64,000 bases of DNA from contig CAJQUW010006129.1 in NCBI GenBank assembly GCA_907163375.1, positions 62,001 to 126,000 on the forward strand, written 5' to 3'. This document shows, in pieces, positions 28,175 to 39,189 of this stretch. The notes beneath the pieces were generated by a model that was not told where the DNA came from, did not search any database, and was given only the letters and a program-made list of their open reading frames with translations. Positions within the stretch are counted from its first letter, which is position 1. Each line of letters opens with the position of its first letter. This stretch comes from Prostheceraeus crozeri. Taxonomy: Eukaryota; Platyhelminthes; Polycladida; Euryleptidae. Position numbers and translations under genes: made by a program.

Positions 28175-29515
28175 GTTTTAATAATTTCAGTATTTTTCCG
28201 TTGCAACTTAAGTCACTCTACCGCTATGGTCCATTTCTGTAAAAATTCAGACATGCCATTATGTTTATTATTGTTTAGGACAGTGAAGAGGATCGATTAG
28301 TTGACCTTTCAATGTCACTTGAATAAGATCCGTTATAGAGCGAAATACATGCTTGTCGAATCTATATAACTCGACGAATTTATTATCGTTCAAAGAGTAA
28401 TATCCTTCGTAGTGCGATTATCGTCAAGGTTGGGGTAGACGTCCATAAACGCTGCCATTTTGATGTGAAATGAAGCAAGACTGAATCGCTTAGCCAGGTA
28501 GTGACCAGGATAAGGGAATTCCTTATCTCACTGTTATCGCGATAACACTATCCGCTTTCGAGAATTGAATGACTCAACAACTTTCTCAGGATAAGGTGAG
28601 GACGGTTTGTGCAATGAATTTCACTTACTCTTCTACCATATGGTTTGATTGAAATGAAGTACAGAGTACATGCAATAGTTCAATTATTTTTCATGACGTT
28701 ATAGAAATTCAAATCATTTATGAATGAGTTGATTAATCTGCATAGTTTGGACCGTAAAATTGTCTACCTTCAAAATGCTATGCGGTATTTACTTTCCATA
28801 TAAGTCAGATTTGAATTTTTTATTCATGTTTAGGTTGTCTTGATAAAACCAAGCTGGATAATAAAGAAAGTTGGTAACACACTAATCAAGGAGGTCGTGG
28901 GAAATGAATTGTTGGTATTACGTGCACGTTTGCAACCAAAGAAAATTACAATATCATCGAATGAAGAAAATATGAATGATGGATTCTGGCATAGTTAATT
29001 GATTAAAGTGACGACTGTGCTGTTGGAGATGAATATCAATTGCTTGAAATAATGGGCTCTGATTGTGAGGGATATCTATGAATAATATAATGATGATTGG
29101 GTCATTTCGTTGATATCATCACTTCCTGATGATTGTCGCGTTCGGCGTTTAAAAGATCTTTGAATATATCTAATACCTTGAATATTCATCTGTTCCCACG
29201 GGTTTCCTTCATAAATCACAATATGGAACGAAATGAAAACGAATTTATTGCGTTCACATATCCTTTTTTGTTTTTTCTTGCTGACGTTGTGTAACCCTAC
29301 ATCGAGATTCGCTGATCATGTGTGGTGGTCATATTGATTTCTACACGCTTGTGCTAACATCTTTCATCCTATGCATTTACCCAGATTAACAGGCAATCAT
29401 AAGAGTAAAGGTGGTTTAAAGTAATCATTAATTTAAGCATTCTGAAGTTCTTTTCTATGGATTTCCTCCTTTAAAAGCACTCATGCATGTTTATCGAATA
29501 GTTTCATAATTTCAG

Positions 29516-29723
29516 GTGACCTGGTTGGAATATATTCCGAACGATTACCATTCCCTGGATCAGGGGATGATGGAAATGCTGTTCATGCTGTTATGTTAGA
29601 CCTAAAATCCCGTTCAGTGAATTTGGTTTTGGATGACGCCTCGAAGGCCGAAACGATATCTGATGACAGCATGTTTAGACTCGTGAGGCTCGGTTCTGAT
29701 GTAACGTACAGGCGAATCAAGAA
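29516..29723 (+). CDS. IGHMBP2: IGHMBP2-like helicase, domain 1B exon
   Basis: Bounded by AATTTCAG and GTGAGT. It encodes GDLVGIYSE at the start and FRLVRLGSDVTYRRIK at the end, matching SGDIVGLYD...LANDVTYRRLKK in vertebrate IGHMBP2. Length 208 nt; it leaves two bases of a Lys codon that the exon at 57118 completes, so the splice phase agrees across a 27.4-kb intron. Confidence 0.85.
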
Positions 29724-30479
29724 GTGAGTCAGATCAGTAGTTCATTTCAAATTGCAATACTTAACTCAGTGTTGCTACCATGAAGTGTCCTAAAATCAAT
29801 GCCTTCTCAGTATTGACTCATCAATCTTGAATGGAATATTCGATAATATTTATCATTCTCCATTTTGCGTTTTGCCTCACTATATGAATTTTAACTAGGA
29901 TCTGGTTCTGCAAGGGTCTCACTCGGTAAAAAATGAAAAAAATGTAAAATTGGTGAAAAATAGCAAAACATCTTATTTCGACTAGTATTAGCAGTCATTT
30001 GAATATTTAATAATTGTGCATTTAATAGCAGGTGCAAAAGAATTAATTGAAATTATAAAATGACGAACAATTTAGCCACACACTTGTCATGTTGGCCATC
30101 ATTCGCTTCGTTTCGGACTTTGCCTTCATCAAACATCAGCTTGGATTTTATCAATTGAGAATGATCGATTTTGCTTTTGAAAATTTCGCCTCATAGTGAA
30201 CATCGCTCGCCTGCATTTAACAACTTCTATATCTCTTAAGTATCTTATATCAGGATGGTGTGAGGCCCCGGGAAACCCTGGAATCGTCAATTAATTTTTT
30301 GGGTCCTGTACATCGTCTAGAAATTTCTGCGAAAAATGCAATTTGCAGTAGCTTAAGAAAAGTTAAGTGACTTTCACCACCAAGTAATCATTGACTTTCC
30401 ACGGCTAAGACCCTATCTGAAGCGAATATTAAAATTCCCTCAATTCTCTTGGAAGAATATCATCGAAACCCATGAGTAA

Positions 30480-30620
30480 ACGAACATGGAATGGCCAAAT
30501 CCTAGTCCTGATCTGAACCCGATTGAACATCCATCGGATGAACTGGGTAGAGCAGCAACACGTAACATTCGTTCATCGCGCTCCCGTTGCTAGCAAGTGA
30601 TTGTTAGAGGTAATTGGAGG
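30480..30620 (+). mobile_element. Tc1/mariner transposase remnant
   Basis: Translates to MEWPNPSPDLNPIEH..SDELGRA, the region around the third catalytic acid of Tc1-type transposases. The rest of the gene is missing; no inverted repeats were found. Confidence 0.65.
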
Positions 30621-31433
30621 TGATTAGAGGTGATTGCTGTTAATGTTCATCACGGAAAGCCACAAGGCGTTAATAAATTCTCATCACTAATGGATACTGG
30701 CAGATCTGAGATTGTAAGACACGTGCATGAGGACCATCACAATGTGGATCTCAATAGGATGGAGATCATTGATAGAGAGGTGATTTGGAGTAAGCGTGTT
30801 ATGTCGGTGGAATCGCTGTAGTCTCAAACTTTTGCTTCATCTAACAAGACTAAGTTTCGTATCAGCAATGTGTGGAATAATTGATTCTTTCTTTCCTTTT
30901 TTACTTGTTGGCCAAGGAGATCTAGTAGCAATCTAGGCTTATTTTCTTACTACTTTTTTGATTTCATAGGAAGTGTGACTTACTTTGTATTTTCTATGAA
31001 TGACTTGTTTTATTTGTCTTTGCTGAACACGGAGTGATATGATCATGTACTGCTAATCATGTACTCAGGATTACCACTTGGTCTGCATTTACAGACTAGT
31101 CTGGAAAGTCTTAAGTGGTCTGTATTTTTCACTGAGGTCCGCATTTCTTAATCAACATTTATTTTCAGTTAGTAAGAAAATGTAGAATACATGACATGAG
31201 TCTGTCAGCGGAAATTTTCTAGGCTATGGAACCAAATGATTTTTAGTGTTTCTCTGATGCCCAAATCGCATCGCACAAGATATATCACGATAACAAATCG
31301 TGTTGTCTCTGAAAGTCAAATACTACGTTGGATTTAAGATATTTCTCTCTAGAGCATTACTGCTTAACAAATAGATAACCATGGAATGTAGTAAAGAATA
31401 TCTTGATACAGTGTCTTTATACAAAATCCCGAT

Positions 31434-31441
31434 AAGCGAGG
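31434..31441. repeat. 8-bp target duplication of the hAT element (left)
   Basis: AAGCGAGG, identical to 53833-53840. Confidence 0.9.
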
Positions 31442-31574
31442 CAGGGAATGACGCGGTTAACCGGTTAGAAAACTCTTAACCGGTTAAAAAGTCTTTAACC
31501 GGTTAACCGCGGTTAAAAAAATGTTCAAAGAGGGTGTTAAATCAATATTTTATAGTAAGAATTAAGCATGTAAC

Positions 31575-31650
31575 CGACGTCCAGTAAGGGACGTAGCCAG
31601 AGGGGGAGCGGTGGGAGCGCCGCTCCCCCTTTGAAAATCCTGCCTACGTC
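31575..31650. repeat. possible short MITE in the hAT 5' region
   Basis: AGGGACGTAGCCAGA and its near inverse TCCTGCCTACGTCCCT enclose a GC-rich centre with a GGGAGCG/CGCTCCC palindrome; CGTCCA occurs on both sides. It is absent from the usual hAT plan, so it may be a small insertion. Confidence 0.35.
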
Positions 31651-32037
31651 CCTGCGTCCAATCAGTGGTAAAACTTTTAAAACATCTGCTTTAGATCATC
31701 GGAAAGGTGAATCTATTATTAGAAACAAAATTTACGAGAAACCGTTGCTTAACACTGGCTATTCAGTGTGAGAGAAATCAAAACACGTGACTCACTTGTA
31801 CTTAGGCTTTGAATTTCACCTCGTGGAAATCACTTTTGACATTTTGACGCACACCTTATTGTTCATAAAGTCATCGCTAGCAGAGACTAATGAGGAACCA
31901 ATCAGAGGACGGATAGCGTGCGATGGGAAGATTATTACAATAAGAACAACACGATCGCCAATTAAATCTTCTAATGGCCTTAACTTTCGGCGTAATCTAG
32001 CAGAGTTTTCATCGTGCATTGACTTCGTCGTTTTAGT

Positions 32038-32757
32038 ATGTCATCGTCATTTGTTTGGCTATATTTTAAGAAATTGGACAAAGAAACTGCTCAATGCTCT
32101 CTGTGTCCACAAAAGTTCTCACACAAGTCCGGGAATGGTAGTCTCATTTACCATTTGGCGAAAAAACATAAAACGTCGACTTCGTGTTCTACATCTACAT
32201 CAAGTTCTGCAACATCCACTTCTCGTGTTGATGCATGTGGTCGACGCGTACAAACAGCAAACAATTCTACTGCTAGTGTATCTTCTCCATCGACATCGAC
32301 TGCTACCAAAATATCTCAGTGGGCAACATCTTACGCAAATCGTCCATGTTCCGCAGCTCGTGCCGTAACTGTTACAAAACTTATTGTTGACTGTGTCGCT
32401 AAAGATTTCCAACCGATGTCTTTTTGTCAAGACCAGGGAATGAAGTCCTTGCTTGAATATTTGGAGCCTAATTATCAACCACCTGCGCCTAAAAACGTGA
32501 AGAAACATGTTATGGATCGCTACACAATCTTGAAACAAGACCTCAAAGCTAAACTTCTTACGATGGAGGATTTTTGCATTACCTGTGATACTTGGACTAA
32601 CTCCCAAATGACATCGTTCTTTTCGATTATGCTGCATTATATAGACCAAGACTGGATCTTACAAACAACCAATTTGGCTACGCTAAACATAGAATCAGCG
32701 CATACAGCTTCTTCACTTTAACAACTTCTTGATGAAACACTCGACGAATATAACATC
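32038..32757 (+). pseudogene. hAT transposase, N-terminal part
   Basis: Starts at ATG 32038 with a BED zinc finger (SSFVWLYFKKL, CSLCPQKF, HLAKKH), then a Ser/Thr-rich linker and the beginning of the catalytic region (F-C-I-T-C-D-T-W-T). An in-frame TAA at 32719-32721 is followed by further coding sequence up to the Polinton insertion at 32757; the frame continues at 52227 on the other side. The stop could be older or younger than the insertion. Confidence 0.85.
32752..32757. repeat. 6-bp target duplication of Polinton B (left)
   Basis: AACATC, identical to 52227-52232; six bases is the Polinton standard. Confidence 0.9.
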
Positions 32758-34313
32758 AGTAGTAACCCCGTGCCAAATTCAATTCCAAAATGTGAAATGC
32801 TGAGTCATCATGCTGACTCAACCCCCCTCTGGAAGGAAGGTGAGGGAGAGCCTCAAGGATGTGATGGAAGGATGGGTCCGAGAGGAAGAAACTGGTCCCC
32901 CCCTTCTGGAAGGAAGGAGGAGTGCTGAGGCAAGGGGTGGGAAGGAAGGTGATGTGTGAGCGATAGAGTGAGGAAAGGGCGGGTGTTGGTGGTTTTGGGA
33001 TGAGAAAGTCCATGTTTCGACATGAAGGAGACCTCGGATGGGAAAACGGAGGCCAGATTCGGACTCAACGTGAAATTTTGGGTTAGGAAGGATATTTCCA
33101 GCGACATTGGAGAGAAAATGTTTTGAAGACCTCCCCCTCTCTGGAAGGAAGGTGAGGGAGAGCCTCAAGGATGTGATGGAAGGATGGGTCCGAGAGGAAG
33201 AAACTGGTCCCCCCCCCTCTGGAAGGAAGGAAGGAAGGAGGAGTGCTGAGGCAAGGGGTGGGAAGGAAGGTGATGTGTGAGGGATAGAGTGAGGAAAGGG
33301 CGGGTGTTGGTGGTTTTGGGATGAGAAAGTCCATGTTTCGACATGAAGGAGACCTCGGATGAGAAAACGGAGGCCAGATTCGGGCTCTACGTGAAATTTT
33401 GGGTTAGGAAGGATGTTTCCAGCGACATTGGAGAGAAAAAGTTTTGAAGACCTCCCCCCCCCCTCGGCAACGATCTTCCAACTTTGGTGTTAGAGATCGT
33501 ACAAAGTCGTGCAATAGCTCATTTGAAAGCTGAGAATGAGAAAAATGCAGTGCAAAGCTCAGTTTGGACTAATTTTCCTGGGTTTAGGGAGGAAAATGGC
33601 AGGAAACCGTCAGAGTTGGAAAAGTCAGGTTTTGGTGGTTTTGGGATGAGAAAAGTCGTTTTTCGGGAAGAAGGAGGTCTCGGATGGGAAAACGGAGTGC
33701 AAATTCGGACGTTTTGGTCATAGTTGGGTCTAGGAACTTCATCCCAACTCAATCGGAGAGAAAAAGTTCTGACCTCCCCCCCCCCTCGGCAGTGATCTTC
33801 TAACTTTGGTTGTAGACATCGTAGAAAGTCGTGCCATAGCTCGTTGGAAAGCTGGGAGTGAGACAAATTCAGTGGAAAACATGGCTTGTTCGTATCTGCC
33901 TTCGTTTAGAGGTGAGACGTTATTGAAAATTTTGGACCTTGGCGAAAAACGACAGAGTTAGAATGTTTATGAAAATCGCTCTAGCGGGTGAAGCAAGCCT
34001 CGGACGGGAAAACAGAGACCAGATTTGCAATCAGCGTCAAATTCTGCTTCGGCATGGTAAATTTGGAAGTCATCGGAGAGAAAAAATTTTTCATCATTAT
34101 TCCGAAAAACGAGTTAGAATTTTTGCGATGACTGTGGGCTGTAGAGCCAAAACGAAGCATCGGATGGGAAAATGGAGGGCAGATTCGGATTCAGCGTCAA
34201 ATTCTATTTGAAATTGGCGAATTTCTAGCTCCATCGGAGCACTAGAACCGGAGATAGACGGGTTTTTAGTGTTTGGATGATGGGTATTACATCATCAGCT
34301 GATCGCCACACAC

Positions 34314-34380
34314 TATATAAGCGGGAACCGACGGAGACTTTTCATTTAGAGGAGAGCGATTGTCAAAGGTAGGTCGTCTC
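34314..34380 (+). promoter_or_regulatory. inward promoter and splice donor in the left arm
   Basis: TATATAAG at 34314-34321 is followed 58 bp later by CAAAG|GTAGGT, a good splice donor. The right arm has the same pair pointing inward (TATATAAG at about 50976-50983 and the donor near 50922-50930). A terminal promoter with a leader exon is a reasonable reading. Confidence 0.45.
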
Positions 34381-34882
34381 TCCGAGCTCCGATGATAGCT
34401 TCGGACATTCCAAATTCCGGGTTTCTGTCAGAAACCGACTTAGAAAATTTCATTGCTGAAGTCAGCTAAGGCGTCAGACTTAGAGGTTCGCCAGGAGATG
34501 GCCTTCGTCTCCAGGCCATAAAAGACTCCAAAACTTTAAAGGTTTGTAACTTTGCTTCTACAAGTCCGTTTGACTTGATTCAAAAAAGATTCGGTTGCTA
34601 TTGACCTGCTCTAAGTGATAGTACTTTTAAATATATAATTATAGAATATATATATTAATAGATACTTATAAAATTTCATAAGTAGTGCTAAAAAGTTCAA
34701 AAATTTAATTTCACTAGTTTTGGAGGTTTTCTGGGGTTTTCGACCCTGCTGAAGTCAATGAAAGGATTTTTAATGATGTCTGAGCCAGTCTTCTCATGGT
34801 ATAAGCAGCGTTTCACTGAAAGTGAGCAATTAACAACAATGAAATTAAATAAACAATAGATCAAATTGCCATGCAAAAGATG

Positions 34883-34956
34883 TGCGGCTGGTAGGATTCG
34901 AACCTACGACCAAGGTTAACTAGACCTGTGCTCTAACCAACTGAGCTACGAGCCAC
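34883..34956 (-). tRNA. tRNA-Thr(AGU)-like gene, copy 1
   Basis: Cloverleaf readable: A box TAGCTCAGTTGG, anticodon loop CTAGTTA with anticodon AGT, T arm GTAGGTTCGAATCCTAC, B box GGTTCGAATCC, acceptor GTGGCT/AGCCGC and a T4 terminator 4 bases downstream. One extra base between acceptor and D stem and C-T at the anticodon-stem end are oddities, so it may be a tRNA-derived sequence. Confidence 0.7.
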
Positions 34957-35180
34957 TTACGCGACTCTGTCAATTGGCAGGATCAAACCCTCACCACCAC
35001 ACATCAGTTGTCAAGGCAATAATAATCAATGGATAAATAACACGTCACAATTGTGACCGCCGACATTAAGGCAAGTAGCGGGGATCGATTGTCCACCAAA
35101 GCATCTTAAGCCATGTCGTGAATGCAATTAACAACAATGAAATTAAATAAACAATAGATCAAATTGCCATGCAAAAGATG

Positions 35181-35254
35181 TGCGGCTGGTAGGATTCGAA
35201 CCTACGACCAAGGTTAACTAGACCTGTGCTCTAACCAACTGAGCTACGAGCCAC
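35181..35254 (-). tRNA. tRNA-Thr(AGU)-like gene, copy 2
   Basis: Same 74-bp sequence as copy 1, one period further on. Confidence 0.7.
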
Positions 35255-35478
35255 TTACGCGACTCTGTCAATTGGCAGGATCAAACCCTCACCACCACAC
35301 ATCGGTTGTCAAGGCAATAATAATCAATGGATAAATAACACGTCACAATTGTGACCGCCGACATTAAGGCAAGTAGCGGGGATCGATTGTCCACCAAAGC
35401 ATCTTAAGCCATGTCGTGAATGCAATTAACAACAATGAAATTAAATAAACAATAGATCAAATTGCCATGCAAAAGATG

Positions 35479-35552
35479 TGCGGCTGGTAGGATTCGAACC
35501 TACGACCAAGGTTAACTAGACCTGTGCTCTAACCAACTGAGCTACGAGCCAC
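35479..35552 (-). tRNA. tRNA-Thr(AGU)-like gene, copy 3
   Basis: Same 74-bp sequence; the spacer of this unit has AAAGCAAG where the others have AAGGCAAG. Confidence 0.7.
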
Positions 35553-35776
35553 TTACGCGACTCTGTCAATTGGCAGGATCAAACCCTCACCACCACACAT
35601 CAGTTGTCAAGGCAATAATAATCAATGGATAAATAACACGTCACAATTGTGACCGCCGACATTAAAGCAAGTAGCGGGGATCGATTGTCCACCAAAGCAT
35701 CTTAAGCCATGTCGTGAATGCAATTAACAACAATGAAATTAAATAAACAATAGATCAAATTGCCATGCAAAAGATG

Positions 35777-35850
35777 TGCGGCTGGTAGGATTCGAACCTA
35801 CGACCAAGGTTAACTAGACCTGTGCTCTAACCAACTGAGCTACGAGCCAC
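35777..35850 (-). tRNA. tRNA-Thr(AGU)-like gene, copy 4
   Basis: Same 74-bp sequence with promoter boxes and T4 terminator intact. Confidence 0.7.
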
Positions 35851-36074
35851 TTACGCGACTCTGTCAATTGGCAGGATCAAACCCTCACCACCACACATCA
35901 GTTGTCAAGGCAATAATAATCAATGGATAAATAACACGTCACAATTGTGACCGCCGACATTAAGGCAAGTAGCGGGGATCGATTGTCCACCAAAGCATCT
36001 TAAGCCATGTCGTGAATGCAATTAACAACAATGAAATTAAATAAACAATAGATCAAATTGCCATGCAAAAGATG

Positions 36075-36148
36075 TGCGGCTGGTAGGATTCGAACCTACG
36101 ACCAAGGTTAACTAGACCTGTGCTCTAACCAACTGAGCTACGAGCCAC
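36075..36148 (-). tRNA. tRNA-Thr(AGU)-like gene, copy 5
   Basis: Same 74-bp sequence with promoter boxes and T4 terminator intact. Confidence 0.7.
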
Positions 36149-36372
36149 TTACGCGACTCTGTCAATTGGCAGGATCAAACCCTCACCACCACACATCAGT
36201 TGTCAAGGCAATAATAATCAATGGATAAATAACACGTCACAATTGTGACCGCCGACATTAAGGCAAGTAGCGGGGATCGATTGTCCACCAAAGCATCTTA
36301 AGCCATGTCGTGAATGCAATTAACAACAATGAAATTAAATAAACAATAGATCAAATTGCCATGCAAAAGATG

Positions 36373-36446
36373 TGCGGCTGGTAGGATTCGAACCTACGAC
36401 CAAGGTTAACTAGACCTGTGCTCTAACCAACTGAGCTACGAGCCAC
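36373..36446 (-). tRNA. tRNA-Thr(AGU)-like gene, copy 6
   Basis: Same 74-bp sequence with promoter boxes and T4 terminator intact. Confidence 0.7.
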
Positions 36447-36670
36447 TTACGCGACTCTGTCAATTGGCAGGATCAAACCCTCACCACCACACATCAGTTG
36501 TCAAGGCAATAATAATCAATGGATAAATAACACGTCACAATTGTGACCGCCGACATTAAGGCAAGTAGCGGGGATCGATTGTCCACCAAAGCATCTTAAG
36601 CCATGTCGTGAATGCAATTAACAACAATGAAATTAAATAAACAATAGATCAAATTGCCATGCAAAAGATG

Positions 36671-36744
36671 TGCGGCTGGTAGGATTCGAACCTACGACCA
36701 AGGTTAACTAGACCTGTGCTCTAACCAACTGAGCTACGAGCCAC
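36671..36744 (-). tRNA. tRNA-Thr(AGU)-like gene, copy 7
   Basis: Same 74-bp sequence; its unit is cut about 100 bp later, where the Polinton arm resumes. Confidence 0.7.
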
Positions 36745-37579
36745 TTACGCGACTCTGTCAATTGGCAGGATCAAACCCTCACCACCACACATCAGTTGTC
36801 AAGGCAATAATAATCAATGGATAAATAACACGTCACAATTGTGACCAAGACACAGAGAGTTTTGCTGTAATATTCCACTGACAGGGTGTTCCTTCGGGAC
36901 GGCGGACGATGCCGTAGTGATAAGTGTGGCAAGGGAGTGTGTCATATTTTAAACCGAAACCGCTGGGGCAACTCATGTCTCATGTTGGGCATTTGACACA
37001 GTTCTCAACGTAGCACTTTGAACGCCAATCGGTTGAGTCTTAGCTATCTTGTCATGGGTGGCCTCTAAACATCTCCATTGCAAAACGCTGGTGAATCAAG
37101 CTCTCTACGGCTTGCTATCAAGCTGATCAAAGTCTGCCAACCTCATACCAACTCTACAGGTTTTCATGTCTGGCGATCAAGTCATGGACGGTGCAAGTCA
37201 CGGAGATTTTCGGTGTGATACTTCCTGTGAGTGGGCGTTCTTTCGAGACAGCGGTGAAGTCCGTAGCGATGAGTACTGCACGGGACGTGGGCAATGGTAA
37301 TCCTTGTGAAACCTCTCTGCGTCATGTTTCCAAGTGGTTGCGTTTCCTCTCAAAGTTGTACTCTGACCGCCAGGGCGACATTTAGCTATCTGCCACAGGT
37401 TACCTCATAAAATCTCCATTGCACTTGTCTCCCGACAGTTGGCCAACCATGCGAGAATGAACCATCAGTTCTGCTTGTCTCTATCACGGAGACGAATTGA
37501 TGAAGGGATGAAACGGGAGGACATTCATGCTCCACACGCAAAACATCACAGACTTCTCTCTTCGCTAGTGAAGAAGCTC

Positions 37580-38940
37580 TTGTCAGTGTCGTCAGAAACT
37601 TTATCATATTGTACAAAAGTTTTATTCCAACACAGGTTGATGTATAGTTAGAAAGTTTGATCATCAACGTTTTATTCGTAAGTCTAGTCAGAAACTGTAT
37701 CACGGTTTGCAAAGTTAGTGTAGTCAAATAATTTTACTGTGACACCCGTTTGAGAGAGTAAAGTCTGATCATCGAAGTTGTATTCGTGAGTGTCGTTAGA
37801 AAGTGTATCATGGTTTGTAAAAGCAAAGTTTAGTATAGTCAAATATTTTTACTGCTACACAGGTTGATGTATAGTTAGAAAAGTTTGATCATTGAAGTTG
37901 TATTCGTGACATGTTTTGTAAAAGTTTTACTGCTACACAGGTTGATGTATAGTTAGAAAGTTTGATCATGACGTTTATTCGTGAGTGTTGTCAGAAAGTG
38001 TATCATGGTTTGTAAAAGTTTTACTGCTACACAGGTTGATGTATAGTTAGAAAAGTTTGATCATAACGTTTATTCGTGAGTGTCGTCAGAAATTGTATCA
38101 TGGTTTGTAAAAGTTTTACTGCAACACAGGTTGATGTATAGTTAGAAAATTTGATCATTGAAGTTGTATTCGTAAGTCTAGTCAGAAACTTTATCAGGTT
38201 GTACAAAGGTTTTATTGCAACACAGGTTGATGTATAGTTAGAAAGTTTGATCATTGAAGTTGTATTCGTAAGTCTAATCAGAAACTGTATCATGGTTTGC
38301 AAGGTTAGTGTAGTCAAATAATTTTACTGTGACACCCGTTTGAGAAAATAAAGTTTGATCATGACGTTTATTCGTGAGTGTCGTCAGAAAGTGTATCATG
38401 GTTTGTAAAAGTTTTACTGCTACACAGGATGATGTATAGTTAGAAAGTCTGATCATCGAAGTTGTATTCGTGAGTGTCATCAGAAAGTGTATCATGGTTT
38501 GTAAAAGCAAAGTTTAGTATAGTCAAATATTTTTACTGCTACACAGGTTGATGTATAGTTAGAAAGTTTGATCATGACGTTCATTCATAAGTCTAGTCAG
38601 AAACTTTATCATGTTGTACAAAGGTTTTATTGCAACACAGGTTGATGTATAGTTAGAAAGTTTGATCATTGAAGTTGTATTCGTAAGTCTAATCAGAAAC
38701 TGTATCATGGTTTGCAAAAGCAAAGTTTAGTATAGTCAAATATTTTTACTGTAACACAGGTTGATGTATAGTTAGAAAAGTTTGATCATTGAAGTTGTAT
38801 TCGTGACATGTTTTGTAAAAGTTTTACTGCTACACAGGTTGATGTATAGTTAGAAAGTTTGATCATGACGTTTATTCGTGAGTGTCTACAGAAAGTGAAT
38901 CATGTTGTACAAAAGTTTATACTGCAACACAGGTTGATAA
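37580..38940. repeat. minisatellite at the inner edge of the left arm
   Basis: About a dozen degenerate copies of a roughly 100-bp unit containing ACAGGTTGATGTATAGTTAG, TTTGATCAT and GTATCATGGTTTGTAAAAG. The right arm has about one copy (49600-49730, inverted). The apparent ORFs on the opposite strand are by-products of the repeat. Confidence 0.85.
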
Positions 38941-38976
38941 AGTGAAAAAAAATCATCTGAATTAGAATCATTCTGA

Positions 38977-39189
38977 TTGGTTGTTGAAGTCATTGACGAG
39001 TGGGATGAAGACAAGTGTGAGCCAGAGGAGGAGTCCCGCAAGGAAGTCGTCATTGAAAAAGTTGTGTGGACTGATGGTGAATTTACACCAAAAACGACGC
39101 CTGTGAGGAAAGTGCCCGACGCTCCCAAGCGCCCAAAACATTTTACAATTTATCCAAATTTAAAAGTGATCCCTCTCAACTTTGAGTGA
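38977..39189 (+). CDS. short acidic/basic open frame, possibly a 3' exon
   Basis: An open frame of about 70 codons with no ATG near its start, an acidic first half (EWDEDKCEPEEE) and a Pro/Lys-rich second half, ended by TGA and followed 2 bases later by AATAAT and AATAAA-like signals. The clean 3' end and the upstream terminal promoter with splice donor (34314-34380) make a spliced gene possible; no acceptor is proven. Function unknown. Confidence 0.35.
   Translation: MVVEVIDEWDEDKCEPEEESRKEVVIEKVVWTDGEFTPKTTPVRKVPDAPKRPKHFTIYPNLKVIPLNFE

Larger units (their letters stand above)
27199..29515 (+). other. IGHMBP2 intron
   Basis: GT at 27199, AG at 29514-29515. It holds an 88-bp tandem duplication (27214-27389) and a PLE endonuclease fragment (27833-28174). 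The stretch 28200-29500 shows no gene or repeat that I recognise. Confidence 0.7.
34829..36845 (-). repeat. tandem array of seven 298-bp tRNA-bearing units
   Basis: Seven units with a strict 298-bp period; only scattered single-base differences (for example CATCGG in unit 2). The last unit is incomplete. The right arm reads straight through the equivalent site (GAGCAAGACACAG), giving the empty site; the array sits between GAGCA and AGACACAG in the left arm. GCA precedes both the array and each unit start, a possible microhomology. Confidence 0.9.
32758..37660 (+). repeat. left terminal inverted arm of Polinton B
   Basis: Inverse of 49648-52226, but longer for two visible reasons: an outer block of about 310 bp (with a CTGGAAGGAAGG motif and poly-C) is present twice (about 32818-33120 and 33130-33430) where the right arm has it once, and a tRNA array is inserted at 34829-36845. 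The arm is built from degenerate units each marked by a poly-C tract. ORFs in it occur mirrored in the other arm and are not independent evidence for genes. Confidence 0.85.

Noticed and set aside
32200-32649. 149-codon frame opposite the hAT transposase
   Set aside because: Antisense shadow of the BED-finger transposase.
33939-34211. 90-codon frame in the outer arm (mirrored at 51086-51358)
   Set aside because: Same reason: repeat-derived, no protein features, and made of degenerate tandem DNA units.
34829-36845. Regular repeats that could be mistaken for a CRISPR array
   Set aside because: The period is 298 bp, spacers are identical from unit to unit, and each unit holds a tRNA-like gene; the context is eukaryotic.
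37191-37651. Open frames of 64-70 codons in the left arm, with the same frames in the right arm
   Set aside because: The arms are near-identical inverted copies, so repeated ORFs are not independent evidence; no domain or start signal supports them.
38027-38510. Thr/Leu-rich frames on the - strand
   Set aside because: They are translations of the minisatellite and repeat with its period.
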